Shown: positions 5,510 to 5,920 of the stretch, one piece after another
Layout of the letters: every line of letters starts with the position of its first letter
Position numbering within the stretch: position 1 is the first letter of the stretch
From: Fretibacterium sp.
GTDB lineage: Bacteria > Synergistota > Synergistia > Synergistales > Aminobacteriaceae
Direction of reading: 5' to 3'
NCBI GenBank assembly: GCA_016280565.1
Contig: JAEEGY010000023.1
Span: forward strand, 1-5,920
DNA length: 5,920 nt
Translations under genes and position numbers: made by a program
The notes under the pieces: generated by a model
Seen by the model: only the letters and a program-made list of their open reading frames with translations
Databases searched by the model: none
Told to the model about the DNA's origin: nothing

Positions 5510-5920
5510 TTATTGTTTGACCCAGTAAATATCATAGACAAGCTGCGCTATCTCAAAGGATTTCACGGAGCCCGTCCTCTTCGGGAAGAAGATGTGCCCC
5601 CACGTTTCCGGCGCGCTGCACTTGGGGATAGCCTGCCCCTTCAGATTGAAAAGGAACTGAGTCTGGAACTCCCAATCGCGTATGTTCAGGTTCTCATCAT
5701 TCAGCGAGTAGAAGTGTTTTTTGCAGTAGCAGCACTCCCACTCTGTCAGTTTGACGCCGCTGAGGGCGCCGCCGTCCTTGATCACGGCCAGCCGCTCCGT
5801 GTCGCCGCGCGTGACCCAGCTTATCCCCGACGTGGTCGTCCCCTTCTTATCGAAGATGTGGTACTTGAATTTTTTGCACGGAGGGAGGTTCTTGCCGCGA
5901 TCTTTGAACTGGAACACGCG
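5510..5920 (-). CDS. Cys/His (zinc-ribbon-like) protein, partial at window edge, tandem paralogue of the next gene
   Basis: The last 136 residues of a protein whose N-terminus is outside the window. It aligns along its whole length with the 206-residue neighbour. RVFQFKDRGKNLPPC matches RVFTLGNRGKNFEPC; LNDENLNIRDWEFQT matches LNDDNLLITDWEQQT (11 of 15 identical); and SFEIAQLVYDIYWVKQ matches SYEIAQRIYDIYYVKK (11 of 16). The visible ligands are the end of unit 1 (C-x5-H: CKKFKYH) and a complete unit 2 (C-x2-C in ECCYCKKHFY, then C-x7-H in CSAPETWGH). A GTG at 5917 could pass as a start, but the homology continues through it, so it is an internal valine. The first Cys pair and a signal peptide are expected just beyond the right edge. 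The stop is followed 18 nt later by the paralogue's ATG, so the two are co-transcribed. Confidence 0.87.
   Translation of the reverse strand, partial: RVFQFKDRGKNLPPCKKFKYHIFDKKGTTTSGISWVTRGDTERLAVIKDGGALSGVKLTEWECCYCKKHFYSLNDENLNIRDWEFQTQFLFNLKGQAIPKCSAPETWGHIFFPKRTGSVKSFEIAQLVYDIYWVKQ

Larger units (their letters stand above)
1513..5920 (-). other. putative operon of at least seven genes for exported and membrane proteins
   Basis: Seven same-strand genes are separated by 18, 13, 33, 15, -1 and 7 nt in transcription order, with no room for internal promoters of normal size except perhaps inside coding sequence. Four of the six complete genes carry signal peptides and the last two are membrane proteins, so the whole unit acts at the cell envelope. 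The promoter and possibly more genes lie past the right edge. The GC hairpin at 1439-1476 is the likely 3' end. Confidence 0.75.

Noticed and set aside
5510..5917. A 135-residue gene starting at GTG 5917
   Set aside because: Similarity to the adjacent paralogue runs through this codon and off the window, and the unit 1 Cys pair would be missing. It is a truncated view of a longer gene.
1..5920. CRISPR arrays, tRNA/rRNA genes, insertion sequences, transposases, phage or toxin-antitoxin genes
   Set aside because: No regularly spaced repeats, tRNA-like cloverleaf, transposase motif or terminal inverted repeats flanking a gene were seen on either strand.

Overview
The window is GC-rich bacterial DNA, densely coded, with clean Shine-Dalgarno sites and N-terminal signal peptides. 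A TRAP-type transporter tail next to an amino-acid aminotransferase, followed by a run of orphan exported proteins, suggests an anaerobic, diderm, amino-acid-fermenting bacterium. Synergistota would fit best and a Desulfovibrio-like lineage is an alternative. This is inference from gene content, because there is no rRNA or marker gene here.

Layout. On the + strand, positions 2-124 hold the last 40 codons of what is probably a TRAP transporter large (DctM-type) permease. A 99-nt gap with a nested hairpin and a tandem 9-bp repeat follows. Then comes a complete fold-type I PLP aminotransferase (224-1390). A short spacer (1391-1512) with a strong GC-rich hairpin separates it from a convergent set of genes on the - strand.

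The - strand (5920 down to 1513) reads as one compact operon of at least seven genes. In transcription order they are: a Cys/His protein cut by the window edge (5920-5510); its exported paralogue (5491-4871); an exported protein with an acidic Glu-Pro tail (4857-4177); an exported protein that may be a beta-propeller-like fragment (4143-3391); a small exported protein with a Pro-rich linker (3375-2893); a short MFS-like transporter (2893-1868); and a 115-residue polytopic membrane protein (1860-1513). Gaps are 7-33 nt, and one junction is a 1-nt stop/start overlap (TGATG). The promoter lies beyond the right edge.

The most notable feature is the pair of Cys/His proteins. In the complete one, a CxxC...C...H unit occurs twice within the chain, so it looks like a two-site zinc-ribbon-like exported protein that has also been duplicated in tandem. 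Its co-transcription with other exported orphans and an MFS/small membrane protein pair suggests a cell-envelope system, possibly handling a metal, a metallo-ligand or a small molecule. The function is not known from sequence alone.
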